Of a stretch of 15,012 nucleotides of DNA, positions 1 to 6,680 are shown piece after piece. The stretch comes from Paraclostridium ghonii (GTDB taxonomy: Bacteria; Bacillota; Clostridia; Peptostreptococcales; Peptostreptococcaceae). The notes beneath the pieces were generated by a model. That model saw only the letters and a program-made list of their open reading frames with translations, did not search any database and was not told where the DNA came from. Positions within the stretch are counted from its first letter, which is position 1. Every line of letters starts with the position of its first letter. The translations under genes and the position numbers were made by a program. The stretch spans positions 1 through 15,012 of the forward strand of contig NZ_JAKEDR010000077.1 of the NCBI RefSeq assembly GCF_023653455.1, written 5' to 3'.

Positions 1-167
1 ATATTATATTATAATTAGAAAATTTATGCAATATTTATGTATAAAATAAAAAAAATGAATTTATTTATTAATACCTACTAGGAACTTGTATTTTTATTAT
101 TATATTTATTTTTATTTATAATTTAAATTTCTATAAATCCGTATTATAATCTAATTAAGAATAGTGT

Positions 168-195
168 TTGTTTTCTAATTTTATACATATATACT
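168..195 (+). promoter_or_regulatory. Possible sigma-A promoter for the small membrane protein gene
   Basis: TTGTTT (168-173) and TATACT (190-195) are separated by 16 bases, about 60 bases before the start codon at 254. Apart from this, bases 1-253 contain no gene or strong structure that I can see. The sequence is so AT-rich that a chance match is possible. Confidence 0.3.
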
Positions 196-253
196 AAACT
201 TCTATTAGACATAAGTTATTTTTAATCTACTACCTGGTGAGGAGGATCCTAAA

Positions 254-577
254 ATGAAAATAAAATTTTTACCAAGAACTAAATTAGGCTTATACTCTGT
301 ATTAATTATGATATTAACTATCTTCTTATTTATAGTTAGGTCTTTAATTTCTTGGAACTTCGTTTACTCTGGTTTTAATTTCATAATAAAAAGTCCATTT
401 TATATAACACTATCATTCATTATATTTGCTCTTGGAGTAATAAATTGTATTTTAGGATTTATTGCAATTGACAAAAATAGAGATCAATCAATATTGGTGT
501 TTTTATCTATAATATTAGGAATAAACAACATTGTCGGATTCTTGTTTTTTATTGCACATATATTTTTTATATCTTAA
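254..577 (+). CDS. Small three-helix membrane protein of unknown function
   Basis: A 107-residue protein I cannot assign to a named family with confidence. Three hydrophobic segments are visible, at about residues 12-34, 48-70 and 79-105. They are joined by a short loop containing SWNFVYSGFN and a polar loop IDKNRDQS. The N-terminus is basic (MKIKFLPRTKLG), which suggests it faces the cytoplasm. There is no signal peptide cleavage site, lipobox or catalytic motif. The start is fixed by a strong ribosome binding site, GTGAGGAGG, a few bases before the ATG. The gene stands alone, convergent with the spore photoproduct lyase gene, and shares its terminator. Similar short proteins with a PRTKLG-like start occur in many Clostridia as far as I recall, but I know of no function for them. 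Confidence 0.75.
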   Translation: MKIKFLPRTKLGLYSVLIMILTIFLFIVRSLISWNFVYSGFNFIIKSPFYITLSFIIFALGVINCILGFIAIDKNRDQSILVFLSIILGINNIVGFLFFIAHIFFIS

Positions 578-580
578 TCA

Positions 581-630
581 TAAGTAAAATATCCTTAAAA
601 CAGTTATTTGTGTTAAGGATATTTTACTTA
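581..630. terminator. Two-way intrinsic terminator between convergent genes
   Basis: A perfect 18-bp inverted repeat (581-598 and 613-630) with a 14-base loop lies between the stops of the membrane protein gene (577) and the lyase gene (638). The arms begin TAAGTAAAATATCC and end in A/T runs on both strands, so the hairpin can end transcription arriving from either side. Confidence 0.8.
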
Positions 631-637
631 AAAAACA

Positions 638-1660
638 TTATATTATATATTTCACTTCACTTTCTGGAAATTCTTTTAAAAGCTCTTCTTTAAAGAACTC
701 TTTCATTTCTGATAGTTGTTCTTTTGTATAAACATATTTACCATATCCAAACTGGCCATATTTAAAATTTCTATTCCCATCATTCATTGGAAGAGTTGTT
801 TCTGGGAAAATCTCTATTATTCTGTTTTTTGCCTTTGATGTATATCTATGTGAAATAACTTCAAATGTAAGTTTTGCGTGGAATTTTTGTGGTAATGTAT
901 CTTTTATATACTTTATTAATTTTCTGTAATCTTCTTTCCAGTTTTCATATAAAAAAACCGGAGCAATTATAAATCCTATTTGATACCCAGCATTAGCAGC
1001 TTTTACAGCAGCTTCAATTCTTTTGTTAGAAGATGCTGTAAAATGTTCATAAGTATCTATTACTTTAGGTGTATTTATACTAAATCTTATTTCAGTATGA
1101 TTATTGTGTTTTATATCCAAAAGGCTATCTATATCACTGTATTTAGTTACAAACCTAAATCTTCCTTTGCTTTCTTTTCCAAAGAACTCTATTGTATTTT
1201 TCAATGAGTTTGTATATGGTTCTAGTGGAACTGGATCTGAAGTTGCAGCTCCTTCAAATATAGTTATATCTGGTTCTCTTTCATTTATATATTTTTTAGT
1301 CTGCTTTAATACATCATCTATGTTTACAAAAACTTTCACAAATGGTTTGTCTCCTAACTGTGTGTTTAAATAACAGTATTCACATCTGCCTATACATCCA
1401 CTTACAATAGGTAATTGATAGTGTGCTGAAGGTTTGCAAGTCTGAAACTTCAAACTACTTCTTTTCCCAACTACTAAAGTTTCTTTTCCTGATCTATATT
1501 GTTCATATAAATTTTCTCCTGGAATGTTGCTCTTTACCCTATTTGATGATAACTGTATAATTTCTATATTTTTATTGTCTTTTACTATATTAAAAATTTT
1601 ATTCCCAATATATGTGTCTATGGCTCCTTTCTCAAATATAACTCTTTTAGGACTAAACAT
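638..1660 (-). CDS. splB: Spore photoproduct lyase (radical SAM DNA repair enzyme)
   Basis: Repairs 5-thyminyl-5,6-dihydrothymine (spore photoproduct) in germinating-spore DNA, using S-adenosylmethionine and a [4Fe-4S] cluster. Numbering from the ATG at 1660 gives 340 residues, the family's usual length. The cluster motif is C89-IGR-C93-EY-C96 and is followed by Tyr97. Y95 and Y97 match the radical-relay tyrosines Y97/Y99 of the B. subtilis enzyme. Other family blocks are KPSAHYQLP before the cluster, RFVTKYSDIDSLL, RFSINT and TFEVISHR. The position equal to B. subtilis Cys141, the hydrogen donor, is Ala139 (in GAATSD). The only other cysteine is C75, in TCKPSAHYQLP. I chose the ATG because an in-frame GTG three codons upstream lies inside its ribosome binding site (AGAGGTGAT). 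No splA regulator gene is beside it. A spore SASP gene lies just upstream on the same strand, behind a terminator. Confidence 0.95.
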   Translation of the reverse strand: MFSPKRVIFEKGAIDTYIGNKIFNIVKDNKNIEIIQLSSNRVKSNIPGENLYEQYRSGKETLVVGKRSSLKFQTCKPSAHYQLPIVSGCIGRCEYCYLNTQLGDKPFVKVFVNIDDVLKQTKKYINEREPDITIFEGAATSDPVPLEPYTNSLKNTIEFFGKESKGRFRFVTKYSDIDSLLDIKHNNHTEIRFSINTPKVIDTYEHFTASSNKRIEAAVKAANAGYQIGFIIAPVFLYENWKEDYRKLIKYIKDTLPQKFHAKLTFEVISHRYTSKAKNRIIEIFPETTLPMNDGNRNFKYGQFGYGKYVYTKEQLSEMKEFFKEELLKEFPESEVKYII

Positions 1661-1729
1661 TTTTATCACCTCTATATATTAATTGTTTTATATATATTGT
1701 CCATTTTTTTAAAATTAAAAAGAGTTACT

Positions 1730-1758
1730 ATTCTAATTTTATTAATATTAGATTTCAA
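1730..1758 (-). promoter_or_regulatory. Possible promoter for splB
   Basis: Read on the minus strand, TTGAAA (1753-1758) and TAGAAT (1730-1735) are 17 bases apart and about 70 bases before the splB ATG. This looks like a sigma-A promoter. Family knowledge would predict a sigma-G promoter instead, and I could not find a convincing one in this gap. Confidence 0.28.
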
Positions 1759-1773
1759 TAATCATTAGATAAT

Positions 1774-1839
1774 AACTTATATTATATTTAAAAAATCCAG
1801 TAGGTTTACCTATTGGATTTTTTAAATATAATATAAGTT
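1774..1839 (-). terminator. Terminator with an unusually long 30-bp stem after the SASP gene
   Basis: Arms 1774-1803 and 1810-1839 pair along 30 positions with one G-U wobble and a 6-base loop. The core is AAAAAATCCA / TGGATTTTTT, so each strand has a T-run on its downstream side. It ends the SASP transcript 10 bases past the stop and separates it from splB. The core would also work as a terminator on the plus strand. Confidence 0.75.
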
Positions 1840-1849
1840 TAAAAAATAT

Positions 1850-2092
1850 TTATTTATTGTTATAATTTTGTAAAAGAATTTCTTCACCTTTAGAAACCAG
1901 TGATTTAGTCATAGCTCCTCCAACTTCCTCTCCAGCAAGAACATTCTTAGATATTCCTTCTATCGTGTTTTGAGCTGCATTACTTTCAATTTTATCACTA
2001 ACTGGATTATAGTTGTACCCCAGTTCATTAGCAATTTCCATTTTAAACATATTTAAGGCTTGTTTTGCATTTTGGTTTATTGGTTTATTCAT
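1850..2092 (-). CDS. Divergent alpha/beta-type small acid-soluble spore protein
   Basis: An 80-residue DNA-binding spore core protein. Proteins of this family coat spore DNA, protect it from UV and heat, and are degraded by the GPR protease at germination. Two family blocks are clear: ALNMFKMEIANELG (residues 12-25, containing the GPR cleavage region around MEIA) and VGGAMTKSLVSKGEEIL (57-73). The 31-residue stretch between them is longer than usual and lacks the typical ARxNG motif before VGG, so this is a divergent paralogue rather than a main SspA/SspB. I chose the ATG at 2092 because GAAAGGA lies 8 bases upstream of it. An in-frame ATG at 2122 has no ribosome binding site and would add ten atypical residues. 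Forespore (sigma-G) expression is expected from the family. Confidence 0.87.
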   Translation of the reverse strand: MNKPINQNAKQALNMFKMEIANELGYNYNPVSDKIESNAAQNTIEGISKNVLAGEEVGGAMTKSLVSKGEEILLQNYNNK

Positions 2093-2186
2093 AGAATACA
2101 TCCTTTCATTTATTGTGTTCATAAAATAGGATGTACGTAATTAAGAATATAATACAAGATCTTATAATTCTATATAATCGAACAAG

Positions 2187-2215
2187 TATAATTAAGTTGA
2201 GTTTATTAATCATTC
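2187..2215 (-). promoter_or_regulatory. Possible sigma-G promoter for the SASP gene
   Basis: On the minus strand, GAATG (2211-2215) is followed after 17 bases by AATTATA (2187-2193). These resemble the sigma-G -35 (GHATR) and -10 (CATWHTA, six of seven positions) elements. The leader would be about 90 bases. AT-rich background makes this uncertain. Apart from this site and the terminator at 2289-2313, bases 2093-2379 show nothing else. Confidence 0.3.
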
Positions 2216-2288
2216 ATATTTAATAGTATCTTCTTAAAAATAATCCAACAGATTCTTTTATAGTTTTAATAAAAATTTCAATATGTAA

Positions 2289-2313
2289 AAAGACTCCTAT
2301 AATAGGAGTCTTT
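2289..2313 (-). terminator. Intrinsic terminator of the nucleoside operon
   Basis: An 11-bp stem AAAGACTCCTA / TAGGAGTCTTT with a 3-base loop. On the minus strand it is followed by further T residues. It lies about 65 bases past the stop of the aldolase gene, the last gene of the nucleoside cluster. Confidence 0.8.
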
Positions 2314-2379
2314 CTTAAATTTGCTGTAAATATAATTATATTTTTTTGTTTCAACATTTATATAAATTTTATGTAACTA

Positions 2380-3024
2380 TTATTTTCCTTGATTTTCATA
2401 GTCACTTAAAAATTTAGCTATTCCTATATCAGTTAAAGGATGCTTAGCCATTTGCTCTAAAACCTTAAATGGTATTGTTGCTATATCAGATCCTGCCATA
2501 GCACATTCTGATACATGTATTGGATTTCTTATACTTGCTGCTATTATTTCTGTTTGTATATTATGAACTCCGAATATATTTGATATATCGTTTATAAGCT
2601 CTGCACCTGTATTTCCTATATCATCAAGTCTTCCTACAAATGGACTTACATAAGTTGCTCCTGCTTTAGCTGCAAGTAATGCTTGTTGTGATGAAAATAT
2701 TAAAGTAACATTAGTTTTTATTCCTTTTTCAGTTAATAGCTTAACTGCCTTTAATCCTTCGATGCACATAGGTATTTTTATAACTATGTTTTTATGTAAT
2801 TTTACTAATTCCATAGCTTCTTCAACCATCTTATCAGATTCTAAGCTTATTACTTCTGCACTTATAGGCCCATCTACTATATTACATATTTCATTTATAA
2901 CTTCTTGAAGATCTCTACCTTCTTTTGCTATAAGAGATGGATTTGTTGTTACCCCATCTATTATCCCCCAAGTATTTACTTCTTTTATTTCATTTATATT
3001 AGCTGTATCAATAAATATTTTCAT
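2380..3024 (-). CDS. fsa: Small transaldolase / fructose-6-phosphate aldolase (TalC/FSA family)
   Basis: A 214-residue class I aldolase of the FSA/TalC/MipB family, with an (alpha/beta)8 barrel that forms a Schiff base through Lys83 (VIKIPM). Asp6 (FIDTAN), Asn28 (TTNPS), Asn105 (TNVTLIF) and Ser127-Pro-Phe129 with Arg132 complete the visible active site. As I recall, E. coli FSA has Gln59 and Tyr131 where this protein has Glu57 and Phe129. Glu and Phe are the transaldolase-type residues, so transfer of dihydroxyacetone between sugar phosphates is more likely than free F6P cleavage. The gene follows nupC by 20 bases with AAGGAGA before its ATG, and is the last gene of the operon. There it could carry pentose phosphate released from nucleosides into glycolysis. 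The exact reaction is inferred. Confidence 0.9.
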   Translation of the reverse strand: MKIFIDTANINEIKEVNTWGIIDGVTTNPSLIAKEGRDLQEVINEICNIVDGPISAEVISLESDKMVEEAMELVKLHKNIVIKIPMCIEGLKAVKLLTEKGIKTNVTLIFSSQQALLAAKAGATYVSPFVGRLDDIGNTGAELINDISNIFGVHNIQTEIIAASIRNPIHVSECAMAGSDIATIPFKVLEQMAKHPLTDIGIAKFLSDYENQGK

Positions 3025-3044
3025 TTTTATGTCTCCTTTTTATT

Positions 3045-4328
3045 TTATAAAGCAACAATTGCTCCTACTATTAATGAACTTAAGACACTTACACAGAATC
3101 CACCTATCATTCCTTTAAATGCTAATTCTGCTAGTTGTCCTCTTTTCTCAGGACAGAATACTGATATCCCTGATATACATATTCCCATACTAGATATATT
3201 TGCAAAACCTGTTAAAGATATTGCCATCATTAATCCTGTTCTATAATCAAGAGTATTTAATATTTGTCCTAATTGTCCAAAAGCAACAAATTCATTTAAT
3301 GCTAACTTACTTCCTAATAATTGTCCTGCTGTTAACATACTTTCTTTTGGTATTCCCATGAAAAATCCTATTGGTGCAAATACGTAAGATAATATCCCTT
3401 CTAATGATAACCCTACTATTGAAAGCCCTCCATTAACTAGTGCAACTAAAGCTATTATAGCTATTAATGACGCTCCTATTCCAAGAGCCATATGCATTCC
3501 ATCAGTAGCTCCTTGAGATATAGCTTCCATTATATTACTATTATTACCTTTATTATCTATAGTTACCTCATTACTGTTTATTGATGTTGCTGCACATTCT
3601 AAAATAGCAATGCTATCTGTTTCATTTTTACTTTCTAATGTTTCACTACTTACTTTAGCAACTTCATATACCTTTTCTGGAAGTATTATTTTAGATATTA
3701 TTATACTTCCTATTGGAACTAACGCTCCTCCTATTAATAAGTATTGCATTGGTATTCCAAGTCCTGCATAACCACCAAGAACAGTAGCAGACATACTACC
3801 CATTCCTGATATTAGAACTAACATTATTTCACTTTCAGTCATACCAGATAAGTATTTACTTACAAGTATAGGAGACTCTGTTTGTCCTAAAAACATATTT
3901 GCAACTGCTACGAAACTTTCTACCTTACTTGTTCCTAGTACTTTTTCTATTGCTCCTCCTATAAGCTTAACAACGAACCCTATAAGACCTATATAATAAA
4001 GTGCTGCTACAAGTGCTGATATAAATATTATATTTCCTAAAACTTGAATACCAAATATCATACCTGTTGGTGCCCCTGCATCTGCTAAAGGTCCAAATAC
4101 AAATCCAAGACCTCTTGATCCATAACCTAGTACTTGTGTTACAAAATCGGACATTTTCTCTATTGCAATTCTTCCCAGAGGAAACTTTAATAATAAAAAT
4201 GCTAAAACTATTTGAATACCTAAAGCTTTTAATATCATTTTTTTGTTAATATCTTTTTTATTTGGGGATACAAGATATAATCCTCCTAATAAAAGAGCTA
4301 TTCCTATTATATTTAACACTATTCTCAT
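3045..4328 (-). CDS. nupC: Concentrative nucleoside transporter (CNT/NupC family)
   Basis: A 427-residue polytopic membrane protein that imports nucleosides with a cation (H+ or Na+). CNT signatures are present: GQTESPILV (about residues 148-156), LNEFVAF, and the C-terminal LTGFANISSMGICI block. The N-terminus is a hydrophobic pair of helices separated by SPNKKDINKK. A less conserved hydrophilic insert between about residues 218 and 265 (rich in S, N, E and K) splits the two halves. The ribosome binding site is GAGGAC, 9 bases before the ATG. It lies between punA and the aldolase gene and should supply substrate to the two phosphorylases. The exact substrate range and coupling ion cannot be read from the sequence. 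Confidence 0.93.
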   Translation of the reverse strand: MRIVLNIIGIALLLGGLYLVSPNKKDINKKMILKALGIQIVLAFLLLKFPLGRIAIEKMSDFVTQVLGYGSRGLGFVFGPLADAGAPTGMIFGIQVLGNIIFISALVAALYYIGLIGFVVKLIGGAIEKVLGTSKVESFVAVANMFLGQTESPILVSKYLSGMTESEIMLVLISGMGSMSATVLGGYAGLGIPMQYLLIGGALVPIGSIIISKIILPEKVYEVAKVSSETLESKNETDSIAILECAATSINSNEVTIDNKGNNSNIMEAISQGATDGMHMALGIGASLIAIIALVALVNGGLSIVGLSLEGILSYVFAPIGFFMGIPKESMLTAGQLLGSKLALNEFVAFGQLGQILNTLDYRTGLMMAISLTGFANISSMGICISGISVFCPEKRGQLAELAFKGMIGGFCVSVLSSLIVGAIVAL

Positions 4329-4384
4329 TTTAATCGTCCTCGTTTTTCTATATGATAAATTTACTAACTGCTGTTTTTTGAGTT

Positions 4385-4422
4385 AGAAGATATTAAAATC
4401 CATATAAATTTTAATATCTTCT
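4385..4422 (-). other. Perfect intergenic hairpin between punA and nupC, without a T-run
   Basis: A 15-bp perfect inverted repeat (4385-4399 and 4408-4422) with an 8-base loop. On the minus strand the stem is followed by AACTCAAAAAAC, not a T-run, so it is not a standard intrinsic terminator. It may stabilise the upstream mRNA end, mark a processing site, or act as a weak attenuator inside the operon. Confidence 0.5.
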
Positions 4423-4457
4423 TATAAATAATATGTTAGTTTTTAATATTGATTTAA

Positions 4458-5279
4458 TTATATTGCACTAACTATACTTTTTACTAGATTTAAGAATTGT
4501 TCTTTTACTCTTTGAGTAGTTTCTATTACTTCTTCATGATTTAAAGGTTGATTAAGTATTCCTGCTGCCATATTAGTTATGCAAGATATTCCTATAACAT
4601 TTAAATTGCTATGAGATGCTACTATTACTTCTGGTACTGTTGACATTCCAACTGCATCAGCTCCTAATATTTGAGCCATTTTTATTTCAGCAGGTGTTTC
4701 ATATGTTGGTCCTGTAAAGAATGCATATACACCTTCTTTTATATCAATATTTAAATTTTTTGCACATTCTTTAGCTAATTTTATGTACTTTGGAGTATAT
4801 GCAGTCGACATATCCGGGAATCTTACTCCTAATCTATCATCATTTTTACCTATTAAAGGATTATTACCACCTAAATTTAAGTGATCTTTTATAATCATTA
4901 AATCTCCAGGTTTGTATTCTTTATTAGCTCCTCCTGCTGCATTTGTCACAAATACAGTTTCTACTCCAAGGGCTTTCATAACTCTTACAGGGAAAGTTGT
5001 TTCTTGCATTTTATACCCTTCATAAAAATGAAATCTTCCTTGCATAGCTACAACATATTTTCCTTCTAATTTACCTATTACAAGTTGACCTTTATGTCCT
5101 TCAACTGTTGAAACAGGAAAGTTTGGTATTTCATCGTAACTTATTATCACAGGATTTTCTATTTCATCTCCTAAAACTCCTAGTCCTGATCCCAATATAA
5201 GACCTATAGTTGGATTTACATCTATCTTAGATTTTATATAGTTTGCACTTTCTGTTATTTTTTCATATAAGTTGTTCAT
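4458..5279 (-). CDS. punA: Purine-nucleoside phosphorylase (trimeric PNP type)
   Basis: Splits inosine, guanosine and their deoxy forms with phosphate to give the base and (deoxy)ribose-1-phosphate. Using the ATG at 5279 the protein has 273 residues, the usual length. Visible family motifs are LGSGLGVL (phosphate-binding Ser31), VEGHKGQLVIG (His62), QGRFHFYEGY, TNAAGG (112-117), FTGPTYETPAE (188-198, with Glu194), GMSTVPEV (211-218) and ITNMAAG (234-240, with Asn236). I chose this start because GTGAGG lies 8 bases before the ATG. An upstream in-frame TTG at 5324 would add 15 basic residues and has no good ribosome binding site. It lies in the operon between pdp and nupC; the gap to pdp is about 84 bases. 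Confidence 0.95.
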   Translation of the reverse strand: MNNLYEKITESANYIKSKIDVNPTIGLILGSGLGVLGDEIENPVIISYDEIPNFPVSTVEGHKGQLVIGKLEGKYVVAMQGRFHFYEGYKMQETTFPVRVMKALGVETVFVTNAAGGANKEYKPGDLMIIKDHLNLGGNNPLIGKNDDRLGVRFPDMSTAYTPKYIKLAKECAKNLNIDIKEGVYAFFTGPTYETPAEIKMAQILGADAVGMSTVPEVIVASHSNLNVIGISCITNMAAGILNQPLNHEEVIETTQRVKEQFLNLVKSIVSAI

Positions 5280-5363
5280 AATATATACCTCACTTTTTAG
5301 TTTATTTTTAAAATGTTTTCTCAATATATAAATTTTAATATCCTTTTATTTTTTCATTGTATA

Positions 5364-6668
5364 TTATTCTATTATTTCATGTATTATAAAACATTTTACT
5401 GGTTTTTCACTTTTTATATCATAAGCGTCTTGTAATTGTTCCTCAGCCTTTTTAAATTTCCCTTCATCACTTGAATATAAAGTTGCTAAAACATCTCCTA
5501 CCTTTACGTAATCTCCCATTTTCTTTTCAAGTATTATTCCTGCTCCGTAATCTAATTCATCATCTTTTGTATGTCTACCTGCACCTGTAAGTAATGATGA
5601 TATACCTACTTTTTCTGCATTTAAGTCGTATACATAACCTTCTTTAGTTGCTTTTACTTGATAAGCTAATGGTGATATTTCAAATAATTCAGGATTCTCT
5701 ATAACTTTTGGGTCTCCTCCTTGAAGAGTTGCTAATTCTCTTAGCTTTTTAAGAGCTGAACCATCTTTTAATACATTTTCAAGTTTTTCTCTTCCTTTTT
5801 TAACATCCTGTTCTATATCTCCTATTTTTAACATTTGAGCACCTAATTGTAAACATAGTTCTCTTAGATCATCAGGTCCTTCACCTTTTAAAACTTCGAT
5901 GACTTCTTTTAACTCAAGTGCATTTCCTATTGCATATCCTAAAGGCTCACCATTTAGTGTTATAGCTGCAGATGTTTTTCTTCCTAGACTATTTCCTATG
6001 TTTACCATAGCTGTAGCTAGTTCTTTCGCATCTTCTGCAGTCTTCATAAATGCACCTTCACCATACTTAACATCTAGTAATATAGCATCTGATCCTGAGG
6101 CAATCTTTTTACTCATTATACTTGCAGCTATTAAAGGTATACTATCAACAGTTGCTGTAACATCTCTTAGGGCATATATTTTTTTATCTGCTGGGACTAG
6201 ATTTTGAGTTTGTCCAGCTATAACTAACCCTGCATGTTTAACCATATCTTTAAATTTATCTTCTTCAACAGATATATTAAATCCAGGTATAGATTCTAAT
6301 TTATCTAATGTTCCTCCAGTATGCCCAAGCCCTCTACCTGATAGCTTTGCAACCTTTCCTCCAGCTGCACAAACCATAGGAACCAATATTAGAGATGTCT
6401 TATCTCCAACTCCTCCAGTACTATGCTTATCTAATTTAATGCCTTCTATCATACTTAAATCTACTACATCTCCTGAGTTAACCATAGCCATAGTAAGATT
6501 TGCTGTTTCCTCTTTAGTGAATCCATTTAAATATATTGCCATTAATAACGCTGATGCTTGATAATCAGGAATTTCCCCATTAGTGTATCTTTCTATAAAA
6601 AACTCTATTTCTTCTTTAGATAGTTCTTTTTTATCTCTTTTTTTAGATATGATATCGTATACTCTCAT
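5364..6668 (-). CDS. pdp: Pyrimidine-nucleoside phosphorylase
   Basis: Phosphorolysis of uridine, deoxyuridine and thymidine to the base and (deoxy)ribose-1-phosphate. The protein has 434 residues, the same as the Bacillus Pdp class. The phosphate-binding block KHSTGGVGDK (81-90) and the family signature SGRGLGHTGGTLDKLE (110-125) are intact. A substrate-pocket block (ALRDVTATVDSIPL, then SKK) follows at about 166-188, and the C-terminal domain carries GAGRHTKDDELDYGAG. The ribosome binding site is AAGGGG before the ATG. The start is only 12 bases from the stop of the nucleoside-binding protein gene, so the two are almost certainly cotranscribed. The genes usually needed next (deoB, deoC, cdd) are not in the window. 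Confidence 0.96.
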   Translation of the reverse strand: MRVYDIISKKRDKKELSKEEIEFFIERYTNGEIPDYQASALLMAIYLNGFTKEETANLTMAMVNSGDVVDLSMIEGIKLDKHSTGGVGDKTSLILVPMVCAAGGKVAKLSGRGLGHTGGTLDKLESIPGFNISVEEDKFKDMVKHAGLVIAGQTQNLVPADKKIYALRDVTATVDSIPLIAASIMSKKIASGSDAILLDVKYGEGAFMKTAEDAKELATAMVNIGNSLGRKTSAAITLNGEPLGYAIGNALELKEVIEVLKGEGPDDLRELCLQLGAQMLKIGDIEQDVKKGREKLENVLKDGSALKKLRELATLQGGDPKVIENPELFEISPLAYQVKATKEGYVYDLNAEKVGISSLLTGAGRHTKDDELDYGAGIILEKKMGDYVKVGDVLATLYSSDEGKFKKAEEQLQDAYDIKSEKPVKCFIIHEIIE

Positions 6669-6680
6669 TTTAATATCCCC

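Noticed and set aside
1661..1669. GTG start for splB at 1669
   Set aside because: The GTG is part of the AGAGGTGAT ribosome binding site serving the ATG at 1660.
2093..2122. Longer SASP start at 2122
   Set aside because: No ribosome binding site precedes it, whereas GAAAGGA is well placed for the ATG at 2092, and the added residues are unlike the family.
5280..5324. Longer punA frame beginning at TTG 5324
   Set aside because: A GTGAGG ribosome binding site serves the ATG at 5279, and the 273-residue product matches family length.
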